From a virus: a stretch of 21,992 nucleotides of DNA. Position numbers and translations under genes: made by a program. The notes beneath the pieces are model-generated. The model was not told the DNA's origin. It did no database searches and saw only the letters and a program-made list of their open reading frames with translations. This document shows, one piece after another, positions 14,252-21,819 of the stretch. Position 1 is the first letter of the stretch. Each line of letters starts with the position of its first letter. The stretch is from the IMG/VR virus record IMGVR_UViG_3300025000_000453, positions 1 to 21,992 of that record; one strand, given 5' to 3'.

Positions 14252-15025
14252 ATGACTCAGAATAATAGTTTGTTATTTAAGAAACATTTCTATTTAAATA
14301 AAAATATTGATTATTTAATTTCGAATGAAATAATTGAATATGATATTAAATTAGCTGGATTTAATATTATAAAGAAATATAATCTTTTAGATTCTAATAA
14401 GATAAAATATTTAGAAACTTTAGATAGAAAACAAAAACAAGTGCAAATAGGTTTATATATGAGAAAAGATAAAGAATTATTTAAAATTTTAAATCAAAAA
14501 TTTATTGAAGTGAGGGAATGGTTTTTTAATAATAATAATATTAAAGATGATGATGTTTTATCTATAAAGAAGGATGCTATTGTAGTAACTAAAAGATGTA
14601 TTGTTACAGAATTAGATAATATTTCTTTTATTGAGAAGAATGTTTATAGCTCATATTATTATTTAAATGATAATGAATTTTATTATAATAAAAATAATAT
14701 TGTTGTAAAAGGGATATCTGATAGTACTTTAGAATGTCATAAAAAATATATGTTAGATTTTTTACATACATTTTTTAAAATGAATGAAATATCTAAAAGA
14801 AAAAGGGTAATAGAATTTCTAAAAGATTTTATCGATTATTATAAAAGAAGAAAACTATGTATTGAATATTACAGAGAATTAAATACACAATCATTATTTA
14901 GATTAAAAAATTTAAAATATAATAAAGAAATAATTGGAGTTATAGATATAGCTTATGTTGATGAAATAGATATTAATTATAATTTTATACATTATTTAGT
15001 TCCTTTAATAAGTATCTTAATTTAG
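14252..15025 (+). CDS. Phage hypothetical protein, possibly polymerase-palm related
   Basis: A 257-residue protein of unknown function. Two segments recall polymerase palm motifs: IIEYDIKLAGFNI near residues 27-39, like motif A with its Asp, and DDVLSIKKDAIVV near 100-112, like motif C with one Asp. Between them lies a basic stretch DRKQKQVQIG. The usual second catalytic Asp of motif C and most of a polymerase are missing, so an enzyme is unlikely; a remnant or chance likeness is possible. The rest is rich in Tyr, Asn and Lys with a hydrophobic C-terminus (YLVPLISILI). AAGGA at 14239-14243 favours ATG 14252 over 14243. A late-type box precedes it. Confidence 0.65.
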   Translation: MTQNNSLLFKKHFYLNKNIDYLISNEIIEYDIKLAGFNIIKKYNLLDSNKIKYLETLDRKQKQVQIGLYMRKDKELFKILNQKFIEVREWFFNNNNIKDDDVLSIKKDAIVVTKRCIVTELDNISFIEKNVYSSYYYLNDNEFYYNKNNIVVKGISDSTLECHKKYMLDFLHTFFKMNEISKRKRVIEFLKDFIDYYKRRKLCIEYYRELNTQSLFRLKNLKYNKEIIGVIDIAYVDEIDINYNFIHYLVPLISILI

Positions 15026-15063
15026 AGGGTTTATTTTTTTTGTCTGTATCTAAAGGAAATGTT

Positions 15064-15274
15064 ATGGTTGATGAAAATATATTAGATAAAAAAATTAAAA
15101 ATCTTAATGATGAATGATGAAACATTGGGAGAAATTGAACATATACTGATTGAAAAAGTTTGTAAACTTCTACTATTTAATAAAAATGATGAGTTGTTAT
15201 GTTTAAAAACTTATAATAAAAGAAAACAAGAACTAAAAAAAATAATTTATCATATTGATAAATTGATTAAATAA
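15064..15274 (+). pseudogene. Small gene broken by a 7-bp tandem duplication
   Basis: A 17-codon ORF (MVDENILDKKIKNLNDE) starts at 15064 after AAAGGA and stops at 15117. An overlapping ORF in another frame, 15107-15274 (55 codons), begins MMNDETLGEIEHILIEK. Around 15107-15120 the seven bases AATGATG occur twice in a row. Removing one copy joins the frames into one 67-residue helical protein reading ...NLNDETLGEIEH..., with the RBS in the right place. The simplest reading is a recent inactivating duplication. The second ORF could still be translated by re-initiation at the overlapping ATGs. An in-frame TTG at 15040 is an alternative upstream start. No family is recognised. Confidence 0.6.
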
Positions 15275-15311
15275 AAATAAATAAGTTAATTAAAAAAAGG
15301 AGTTGTTTATT

Positions 15312-16010
15312 TTGTTAGAAAAAGAAATAAAAGTTTTTAATCTTGGTACTGCTGAGGAAATAGAAAAAATACTAATTGAGAAAGGAGCTAAACTTGTTAA
15401 GTTTGAAGAGCAACAAAATATTATTTATAACTTTAAAAATAAAATGATTAGATTGAGAAAAAGGTTTCCACTTAATGAAGAAAGAAAATATAGAAAACCT
15501 CCCATTTTAGAGTATACAATAAAAACTAATACTGAGATTACTGAAACACATAGAATTGATTCTGAAAGAACTATTAATATAAGTTTAGATGTATTTGAAA
15601 AACTTTTATCTAATTATAAAAAAGAAAAATCAATTTATATCCCTGTTTTAGTTGGAAATAAATTAAGAAAAAGTTTTAAGTTAAATAATTTTTTGTATGA
15701 AATAGATGTATGGAATAGATTTATTTGTCCTTATACTTATTTGGAGATAGAGGCACTAGAACCACAAGATGAACTAATAGATGGTATAAAACAAATATTA
15801 ACAGAAGAACAAATTAATTCAATTATTACAACTACTTTAGGTATTGGTCAAATATATAAATATTATCATAATGCTAATAATTTCTTTGACTTATTTACTA
15901 AATGTAATGTATTTAAAGATGATATGTTGTGTATAGATAGATTTATTAAAATTATTGATAAAGAACTTAATATAAAAGGACTTGTTCAGACAGGAGTTGT
16001 TATATCGTGA
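15312..16010 (+). CDS. CYTH-domain protein (triphosphate tunnel family)
   Basis: CYTH proteins form a beta-barrel tunnel that binds triphosphates: thiamine triphosphatase, inorganic triphosphatase, class IV adenylate cyclase or RNA triphosphatase. The hallmark ExExK is LEKEIKV at residues 2-8. Further barrel residues follow: NKMIRLRKR around 43-51, ILEYTIK around 65-71, KLRKSFKLNNFLYEIDVW around 117-134, and YTYLEIEAL around 141-149. All are in family order. The length is 232 residues. Start: AAAGGAG at 15296-15302 abuts TTG 15303 but is nine bases before TTG 15312, so the latter is chosen. A charged C-terminal extension of about 60 residues is extra. The substrate cannot be told from sequence. 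Confidence 0.8.
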   Translation: MLEKEIKVFNLGTAEEIEKILIEKGAKLVKFEEQQNIIYNFKNKMIRLRKRFPLNEERKYRKPPILEYTIKTNTEITETHRIDSERTINISLDVFEKLLSNYKKEKSIYIPVLVGNKLRKSFKLNNFLYEIDVWNRFICPYTYLEIEALEPQDELIDGIKQILTEEQINSIITTTLGIGQIYKYYHNANNFFDLFTKCNVFKDDMLCIDRFIKIIDKELNIKGLVQTGVVIS

Positions 16011-16042
16011 TTTTTAATAATAAAAGAAAAGAGGTATTAAAT

Positions 16043-16633
16043 ATGTCAAATAATAATAGTATTGATGAAAAACTTATAGAAGAATCTATAAGTGATACAA
16101 AAGCACATATTGATAAAGTTGCTGGTTTTATAAATTTAATTATAAGTGAACTAAGTGAAAGAGTTTTAAATCATGATAAAAGTAAAATGGAACAACCTGA
16201 ATTAGATATTTTTGCTGTATATGGACCTAAACTTAAATACACCACTTATGGTAGTGATGAATATAGGTCTTATTTAAAAGAAATGAAAGTTGCATTAGAT
16301 AGTCACTATGCTAAGAATAGACATCACGCAGAATTTCATGATAAAAAAGAAAAATATTGTAATGAATGTGATATTGGATTAAATCCAACTATTACTCAAT
16401 ATAATAAATGTCCTAATTGTAATACTACAAATCCTGAAGTTAAAGAAAGATATACCTTAAGAGGTATGAATCTTATAGATTTAGTTGAAATGATTTGTGA
16501 TTGGAAAGCTGCTACAATGCGACATAGTGATGGTGACATTTATAAAAGTTTAGATGATAACAAAAAAAGATTTGGTATATCTGATGAATTATATCAAATT
16601 CTTTTAAATACAATTAAATTGTTTGATAACTAA
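16043..16633 (+). CDS. DUF5662 family protein with inserted zinc ribbon
   Basis: I recognise the DUF5662 pattern of phage proteins: DTKAHIDKVAGFI, then VLNHDKSKMEQPEL (H44, D45), KYTTYGSDEY, then LDSHYAKNRHHAEFH (H88, H94, H95), and GMNLIDLVEMICDWKAATMRH (D153, H161), followed by GDIYKSL. The His/Asp set looks like an HD-type metal site, though no activity is known to me. Between HHAEFH and the GMNLIDL block sits an insert with C106/C109 and C123/C126, a zinc ribbon. The 196-residue length includes this. An earlier in-frame GTG at 16007 overlaps the previous stop, but AAGAGGT places the start at ATG 16043. Confidence 0.8.
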   Translation: MSNNNSIDEKLIEESISDTKAHIDKVAGFINLIISELSERVLNHDKSKMEQPELDIFAVYGPKLKYTTYGSDEYRSYLKEMKVALDSHYAKNRHHAEFHDKKEKYCNECDIGLNPTITQYNKCPNCNTTNPEVKERYTLRGMNLIDLVEMICDWKAATMRHSDGDIYKSLDDNKKRFGISDELYQILLNTIKLFDN

Positions 16634-16638
16634 TTAAT

Positions 16639-16676
16639 ATATTAACCTAATGGCTAATTAGCCATTAGGTTAATAT
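16639..16676. terminator. Bidirectional terminator, 38-bp perfect palindrome
   Basis: A perfect palindrome of 38 bp centred at 16657/16658 lies between the convergent genes ending at 16633 (plus) and 16680 (minus). A T run follows on the plus strand; the other side is less T-rich. Its position fits a shared terminator. Confidence 0.85.
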
Positions 16677-16679
16677 TTT

Positions 16680-17330
16680 TTAAAATATAATTTCATTATT
16701 AGACCATGACTTAATATTTTTTTTTAATTCAAGTACATTTTTATCAAACGAATCATATTTTTCAGATAGTTCAATATACTTATTTATTTTTTGTATCTGT
16801 TCAGGATGTATTCCCAGCATATATTTATTTAGGAATGTGACTAAATCACCAAAAGCTTGTTTTAAATTAATAAAAATATTTTGGATATGGACTTGTTCAT
16901 GTACAGTTTCTGATAACATTACTACTTGGATATTATTGTTTTTATGTTCCTCTAATAAAGTATTCGATATAATAAATGTATTAATTTTTTTATTTTTAGC
17001 TAAATAATAATCTGTAACTATACAAGCACAATCAAATAAAGTTAATATTGGTCCATGGTGCATATCTATTTCTGCACTTTCATCATCTATATTAGATAAA
17101 ACTTGACAACGAGTTAAACCAATATCATTCTTTAAATATGAAATATACTTTTTATAAAATTTATCACCCCTTACTTGTTTTTCAACTGCTTTAATGAAGG
17201 ATACAAAGTTATCTATATTAGAAAAATATTCTCCATCTTTATAAAAAGGTAATGTGAATAAACTTGTCTCTGAATCAATAATCGGTTTATTCTTAGTATT
17301 CTTAAATTTAATATTTGCTATACTACTCAT
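16680..17330 (-). CDS. HNH-like phage protein, minus strand, paralogue of the gene at 7928
   Basis: The only minus-strand gene. Its 216 residues carry EIDMHHGPILTLFD (H91, H92) and, 52 residues on, MLSETVHEQVHIQNIFINL (H144, H148), the same two blocks as the protein at 7928, plus matching flanks (FYKKYISYLKNDIGLT versus YKQYVQYLRDEIDMT, and QAFGDLVTFL versus NLFGNFVSFI). The HH plus VHxxxH set resembles a His-Me finger (HNH) site, but no known active enzyme is recognised. The start is Met at 17330, after AAAGGAG on the minus strand; a longer form to 17375 would lack an RBS and overlap the promoter box. It interrupts a long run of plus-strand genes, as mobile or recently moved genes often do. 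Confidence 0.68.
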   Translation of the reverse strand: MSSIANIKFKNTKNKPIIDSETSLFTLPFYKDGEYFSNIDNFVSFIKAVEKQVRGDKFYKKYISYLKNDIGLTRCQVLSNIDDESAEIDMHHGPILTLFDCACIVTDYYLAKNKKINTFIISNTLLEEHKNNNIQVVMLSETVHEQVHIQNIFINLKQAFGDLVTFLNKYMLGIHPEQIQKINKYIELSEKYDSFDKNVLELKKNIKSWSNNEIIF

Positions 17331-17375
17331 TTTTTTATTCAACTCCTTTAAAATATTTTTGAAAGTACAATTCAT

Positions 17376-17387
17376 TAATAGTATGTT
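17376..17387 (-). promoter_or_regulatory. AACA-N6-TA late-type promoter box, minus strand
   Basis: Reading on the minus strand, AACA at 17387-17384, TACTAT, then TA at 17377-17376, about 45 bases before the start at 17330. This supports the shorter start for that gene. Confidence 0.4.
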
Positions 17388-17414
17388 TTTTAATAAAGGA
17401 GGCTTTGTATTACA

Positions 17415-19997
17415 ATGTATTTAATAAATAATATCTTTAATGAGATAAATTTAATTATACCTACCATTACTATTAAATTTGAAAAGGAAGCTAAATTATT
17501 AGATACTGTCGATATTTTAAGAGAAAGTGATAAATATGTATCTGCTGTATTAGGATTAGATTCCTTTAATACATATCGACAATTCAATATTGAAGTGATA
17601 ATAAATGCAGGAGTTATTAATTTAGATTTAGCAAAAGAATATTCAGAAGATAAACTAAAAATACCTTATAATTTAAGAGATATAATTATACTAAAACAAA
17701 GAGAATATATTATAAATAATTATATTGAAAAAAATAATTATTATAGAACACTAAATGGTTTACCTAATATAGAAGATAATAATTTTATTTATTTAGATGA
17801 AGAAACTTGTATTAAACTAAATTTAGCTTATGGTATACCTATTCATAATTATTCTATCGAAGATATTAATATAATTAAAAATGTTAGATTGTTAGAAACA
17901 TTGAAAATAAATTATCCAAATAAAAAATATCTTAATTATCTTGGTTCTGATAAGATTGATATCGTATATGCTAGAAAAGCTAAAAATTTCTCTATATTAC
18001 AAATGACAAAAGATATATCTGATAGTATGTATATAAAATTTAATCAATTTTATAATAACTCAAGAGAATATTTTATGACTGTAATCTATATAAAAGAATA
18101 TAGTAAAACATATGATTTATATGATAATTTTATTGCATTGTGTATAATGTTTATGACAATTCAAAGAACCTTTTCAGATGTATTTAAAGTTGGTATAACA
18201 AGAGATTTTTATGACTTAGAATCAATAAAAATGATGTTTGAATCTTATAATGTACCTTTTTTATCTTATTTATCTTTAGATTATCAAAGAATTATTTTAA
18301 AAAATTTAAATAATTTACTAAGATATAAATCAACGGATAAAGTATTATATGATTTATGTTCTTTATTAAATTTTGAAAGGGTTAGAATATTCTCATATTA
18401 TTTAATAAAAGAACATAATTTAGATGAAAATAAAAATCCTTTGTTTTTTTATAAAGAAGAAATTGATGCTTCAGGTAATACTGTAATTGTTGAAGATGTA
18501 GAACGAATGTATTCATTATATTTTCAATTAGTTGATATAAGTGAACGAAATGTCGCTCTTGCATTAGAAAATAATAATAATAAATTAAATTACAATGAAG
18601 TTATTGTTGAAGACCCCTATTGGATTGATGAAGAAGTTAAAGATAAATTATATAAAGAGGATTTTAATTTTATTGAGAATAAATATCTAAGTATTCAATT
18701 GATGTATAAAATGACCGAAATGTTATTTGAAGTTATTTATTTTTTAAAATTATTATTAGATAAAAAAAATGAAGTTTCTAATATATTAGTCAAATTGCCT
18801 AAAATTTTTAGTAATAGAGAATTTGATATATTTCATGTTGTAGTATTTTTATTAGCTTTAATAAGTAAAAAGAATAAAATGGCTGGTAATATTTTATACA
18901 CACCATCAAAAATATTAGCAGTAATGGGATTTAATTTTAAAAATGATTTTAATATAATACGTCAATATATAAATGAAAATTCAAATCTAATAGATATAAA
19001 TATTCTTAATTATATAAATAATTTAAATATAACAAGTGTTGATGATATTAATAATCTTTATGTTAATATTAAAGGTCTAAATGATTTTATTGTTACTAAA
19101 TTGGCAACTTCTCAGAATATAGATGAATATAGAGCGTATGTTAAACTATATAATTCTTTAATGGTTTCTGATGAAACTAATGAAATATTTATGAAATCTA
19201 ATGGAGATATAGCTACAACTTTTTTAGATTATTTAAAAGATGTTAATATTGATATGTATAATACAATTATTTCATCTAGTGACGATGAAATATCTGAATA
19301 TATTAGACATAGTGTATTTAGATTAAAGAGACTTGTTACTGAATTAAAATATATAGAGATGTTTTTTAATGATTTTAATACTGGTATAATGAAAGCATTA
19401 GTAACATTCATAGATTTTTTTAAATCATATACAACTGATATTGCATCATTAAATGTGGTTTATTTAATGAATAGTAAATATTTTAATATGATTAAATTGA
19501 TACATGATATTAAAAATATTAATAAAATATTAGGTATACAAGATATTTTTAATTTTAGCTATAAAGATATTATCAATTCTTTTAATATTAATATTAGTAA
19601 AGATGATAAAATTTTATTAATAGAAAATCTTATTAAATCATATAAAACTTTGTTAGAAAAAGAACATTTTTCATATAGTGAGAATAAAATTAGTCTAACT
19701 AAAAATTCTATAATAAGAGAAGAATATAATATATTATCATCTAATATTATCAATTCTTTTAATATTAATATTAGTAAAGATGATAAAATTTTATTAATAG
19801 AAAATCTTATTAAATCATATAAAACTTTATTAGAAAAAGAACGGTTTTCATATAGTGAAAATAAAATTAGCTTAACCAAAAATTCCACAATAAGAGAAGA
19901 ATATAATATATTATCATCTAATATTATCAATTCTTTGATAATGAATAAAACTCCTCTAACAATACGAGATAATATTAATATTATTCGTGAATTATAA
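17415..19997 (+). CDS. Large virion-type structural protein, 860 aa, with duplicated C-terminal segment
   Basis: An 860-residue protein resembling large structural proteins, possibly of the baseplate or neck, that I recall from SPO1-like and giant phages of Gram-positive hosts. Recognisable stretches are NLNNLLRYKSTDKVLYDLC around residue 300, EDPYWIDEEVKDKLYKEDFNFI around 400, and NKYLSIQLMYKMTEMLFEV shortly after. No enzyme motif, signal or membrane segment is seen; it is rich in Asn, Ile, Asp and Lys. Residues 719-777 and 778-836 are an almost perfect tandem repeat (two differences in 59). AAAGGAGG stands 12 bases before the ATG, a long spacing. It is divergent from the minus-strand gene. 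The virion assignment rests on memory of the family. Confidence 0.72.
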   Translation: MYLINNIFNEINLIIPTITIKFEKEAKLLDTVDILRESDKYVSAVLGLDSFNTYRQFNIEVIINAGVINLDLAKEYSEDKLKIPYNLRDIIILKQREYIINNYIEKNNYYRTLNGLPNIEDNNFIYLDEETCIKLNLAYGIPIHNYSIEDINIIKNVRLLETLKINYPNKKYLNYLGSDKIDIVYARKAKNFSILQMTKDISDSMYIKFNQFYNNSREYFMTVIYIKEYSKTYDLYDNFIALCIMFMTIQRTFSDVFKVGITRDFYDLESIKMMFESYNVPFLSYLSLDYQRIILKNLNNLLRYKSTDKVLYDLCSLLNFERVRIFSYYLIKEHNLDENKNPLFFYKEEIDASGNTVIVEDVERMYSLYFQLVDISERNVALALENNNNKLNYNEVIVEDPYWIDEEVKDKLYKEDFNFIENKYLSIQLMYKMTEMLFEVIYFLKLLLDKKNEVSNILVKLPKIFSNREFDIFHVVVFLLALISKKNKMAGNILYTPSKILAVMGFNFKNDFNIIRQYINENSNLIDINILNYINNLNITSVDDINNLYVNIKGLNDFIVTKLATSQNIDEYRAYVKLYNSLMVSDETNEIFMKSNGDIATTFLDYLKDVNIDMYNTIISSSDDEISEYIRHSVFRLKRLVTELKYIEMFFNDFNTGIMKALVTFIDFFKSYTTDIASLNVVYLMNSKYFNMIKLIHDIKNINKILGIQDIFNFSYKDIINSFNINISKDDKILLIENLIKSYKTLLEKEHFSYSENKISLTKNSIIREEYNILSSNIINSFNINISKDDKILLIENLIKSYKTLLEKERFSYSENKISLTKNSTIREEYNILSSNIINSLIMNKTPLTIRDNINIIREL
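19569..19922 (+). repeat. Two 177-bp in-frame tandem copies plus a 14-base partial third
   Basis: Copies at 19569-19745 and 19746-19922 differ at about nine of 177 bases (about 95 % identity) and two of 59 residues (His to Arg, Ile to Thr). ATTATCAATTCTTT at 19923 starts a third copy that then departs. The period is an exact multiple of three, so the frame is kept. Confidence 0.95.
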
Positions 19998-20009
19998 AAC
20001 AAATAAATA
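19998..20009 (+). promoter_or_regulatory. AACA-N6-TA late-type promoter box
   Basis: AACA at 19998-20001 and TA at 20008-20009, overlapping the end of the 860-residue gene and 33 bases before the start chosen at 20042. Initiation here would rule out the alternative ATG at 20012. Confidence 0.42.
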
Positions 20010-20041
20010 AGATGAAACAGAAAGGGGTCGAGTTTTTAAAA

Positions 20042-20905
20042 ATGAATAAAATTATTAAAAAAAAAGATAAACTTAGTACAAATGGTATTATATCCCTTGA
20101 TTATAAACCAAATGTATTACAAAAGACTAAAATCATAGGTGGTTTTAATCCTAGAATAAATGAAAAAGGTATCACTGAGTTAGGAGAAGTTCTTTTTGAA
20201 GAAGAGAATCAGATAGTATTAGGTGGGGCTTTATTTATTTTAGAAAAAATATTTGGTGTAACTTCTCCTTTATTAGTTGATTATTTAAATAATATTATGG
20301 GGATTGCAACAACTGGAGCCACAGTAACAGAAATATACCCTAAAGATACTTTAGTATGTCTTTTTGGTGTAGGTATTGGTGGTGCAGGGGATACAATAAC
20401 TTCAGTTTTAGATGTTAAATTTTATGAAAGAGAAATTTTTGATATGGTACCATTTAGAGTTATTGATGGTGCGCTTTCTGCTGAAGATGTTGAAAAGTAT
20501 TGGTTTAAAAAATTATTGCTGGATGATAAACAAGCATATTATTTAAAGAAATTTGAAGCTCCTCCTGCAATTAAAGTTCTTTGGAAAGATGCTGAAGGTG
20601 ATGAGGATGGAACTGTAGTTGAAGCAGGAGTTCACGATACTACACGTATTGAACCAATTGAATCATTTATTGAACTTATTTTAAAAATAAGTAAAACTGA
20701 TGTTAGAGAATGGTTTGAGCTACAAGGTAATATTGAACAAGCTAGAATAAATTCAATCGGATTATTTACAGGTATTAAAAGTCAGTTAGCAGATGGTACT
20801 TTTGACTATAAACAAGTTAAACTATTTTCTAAATTAAATATCGGGAATGAATTATTACAACTTGCTAAAGATTTAACTATTATTTATCGTATTTATACTT
20901 CATAG
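20042..20905 (+). CDS. Virion-type structural protein, 287 aa
   Basis: A 287-residue protein that resembles phage virion proteins. It starts with a basic stretch, then DYKPNVLQKTKIIGGFNPRIN, a glycine-rich middle (LVCLFGVGIGGAGDT), VKFYEREIFDMVPFRV, and ends with ARINSIGLFTGIK, YKQVKLFSKLNIGNELL and the C-terminal TIIYRIYTS, a pattern I recall from structural proteins of large phages of Gram-positive bacteria. No catalytic motif or membrane segment is seen. An ATG at 20012 would add ten residues but has no RBS; AAAGGGG lies 14 bases before 20042, rather far, so the start is moderately certain. A strong terminator ends the unit. Confidence 0.75.
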   Translation: MNKIIKKKDKLSTNGIISLDYKPNVLQKTKIIGGFNPRINEKGITELGEVLFEEENQIVLGGALFILEKIFGVTSPLLVDYLNNIMGIATTGATVTEIYPKDTLVCLFGVGIGGAGDTITSVLDVKFYEREIFDMVPFRVIDGALSAEDVEKYWFKKLLLDDKQAYYLKKFEAPPAIKVLWKDAEGDEDGTVVEAGVHDTTRIEPIESFIELILKISKTDVREWFELQGNIEQARINSIGLFTGIKSQLADGTFDYKQVKLFSKLNIGNELLQLAKDLTIIYRIYTS

Positions 20906-20913
20906 AAATTAAT

Positions 20914-20957
20914 TTTATATAATTGATAATTTTATTATCAATTATATAAATTTTTTT
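20914..20957 (+). terminator. Rho-independent terminator
   Basis: A perfect 16-bp stem (TTTATATAATTGATAA at 20914-20929, TTATCAATTATATAAA at 20935-20950) with loop TTTTA, followed by seven T's. Confidence 0.88.
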
Positions 20958-20974
20958 ATTTTTATATAAATCAA

Positions 20975-20986
20975 AACAAATTTATA
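20975..20986 (+). promoter_or_regulatory. AACA-N6-TA late-type promoter box
   Basis: AACA at 20975-20978 and TA at 20985-20986, 33 bases before the start of the RNA polymerase subunit gene and after a strong terminator. Confidence 0.48.
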
Positions 20987-21018
20987 ACCTATAAAAAATA
21001 ATAAGGGGGAAAATTATA

Positions 21019-21819
21019 ATGGATGTGATTTCTCAAAAAGATAAAGAATATTTGTTAAGTTTAAAACCCGAACAAATATTTTTTGATGAAATATTATTAA
21101 AATTATTTGGTGATACTATTAAAAAAGATAATGATGGTAAAATCAATATCATTAAAAGTAGATTTAAAACATGGGATGAGTTTGATTTAAATGTAAATGA
21201 ATATTTTAATAAAGAGAAAATTAGAACTAATATTGGTTTATTTATTTATAATAAATTTATTGTTGAAAGAAATTTAGTAAATATTTTAGGGTATATTAAT
21301 GAAACTATAGATAAAGGAGTACTTTCAAAGATAGAAAAAAAATTATCTAAAGCATTATTGAATGATAAAATAAATACAGAAATAATGACTAAATATCTTA
21401 ATGATACTCAATGGTTAGCTCTACAATTCCATACTGTTATCTCTGGTTCATATACGATGAAATTATTTAAACCTAATCCTAAAGTTATTAGTATGAAAAA
21501 TAAATTGTTAAAAGAAAATAGAGATAAATTAAAACAAGGGGATATTGTAACAGCTGTTAAAATAGAGAAAGAATTAATAAAATTAGCTGAAGAAGAATTA
21601 AAAGATGATACTGGTTATGAACTTTATAAATCTGGAGCTAGAGGGACTTTTAGTAATAATTATAAAAATACTAATATTATGAAAGGACCTGTATATAATC
21701 CATCTACAGGTGAATTTGATTTTGTTGAAAATTGTTTAATGGAAGGTATAAAGAAAGAAGATTTAGCTGTTTATGGTAATGCAATTATAACCGGTGCCTT
21801 AATTTATAGGGCTTCATAA
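21019..21819 (+). CDS. RNA polymerase beta-prime-like subunit, 5' exon (interrupted)
   Basis: This resembles the middle of a multisubunit RNA polymerase beta-prime subunit, as in the split subunits of phiKZ/AR9-type phages. Matches in order: IRTNIGLFIYNKFIVE (beta-prime TTxGRxxFN segment) near residue 70-85; LQFHTVISGSYTMKLF (the GFxxAxxSGxSI segment) near 137-152; YKSGARGTFSNNYKNT (the SGARG segment) near 204-219; then KGPVYNPSTGE and VENCLMEGIKKEDLAVYGNAIITGALIYRA (the GL...HGARKGLADTA region). The frame then meets three stop codons in succession (TAA, TAG, TAA from 21817), exactly where the conserved sequence should run on. The end is therefore not a true C-terminus but an intron boundary near 21813; the last residues may be intron-encoded. 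GGGGG lies upstream of the ATG. Confidence 0.75.
   Translation: MDVISQKDKEYLLSLKPEQIFFDEILLKLFGDTIKKDNDGKINIIKSRFKTWDEFDLNVNEYFNKEKIRTNIGLFIYNKFIVERNLVNILGYINETIDKGVLSKIEKKLSKALLNDKINTEIMTKYLNDTQWLALQFHTVISGSYTMKLFKPNPKVISMKNKLLKENRDKLKQGDIVTAVKIEKELIKLAEEELKDDTGYELYKSGARGTFSNNYKNTNIMKGPVYNPSTGEFDFVENCLMEGIKKEDLAVYGNAIITGALIYRAS

Noticed and set aside
19569-19936. CRISPR-like or insertion-sequence repeat
   Set aside because: The repeat is direct, in frame, without spacers or terminal inverted repeats and without a transposase gene.
19559-20002. A 147-codon minus-strand ORF with an internal repeat
   Set aside because: It is the reverse complement of the 177-bp duplication in the 860-codon plus-strand gene, has no RBS and no family likeness.
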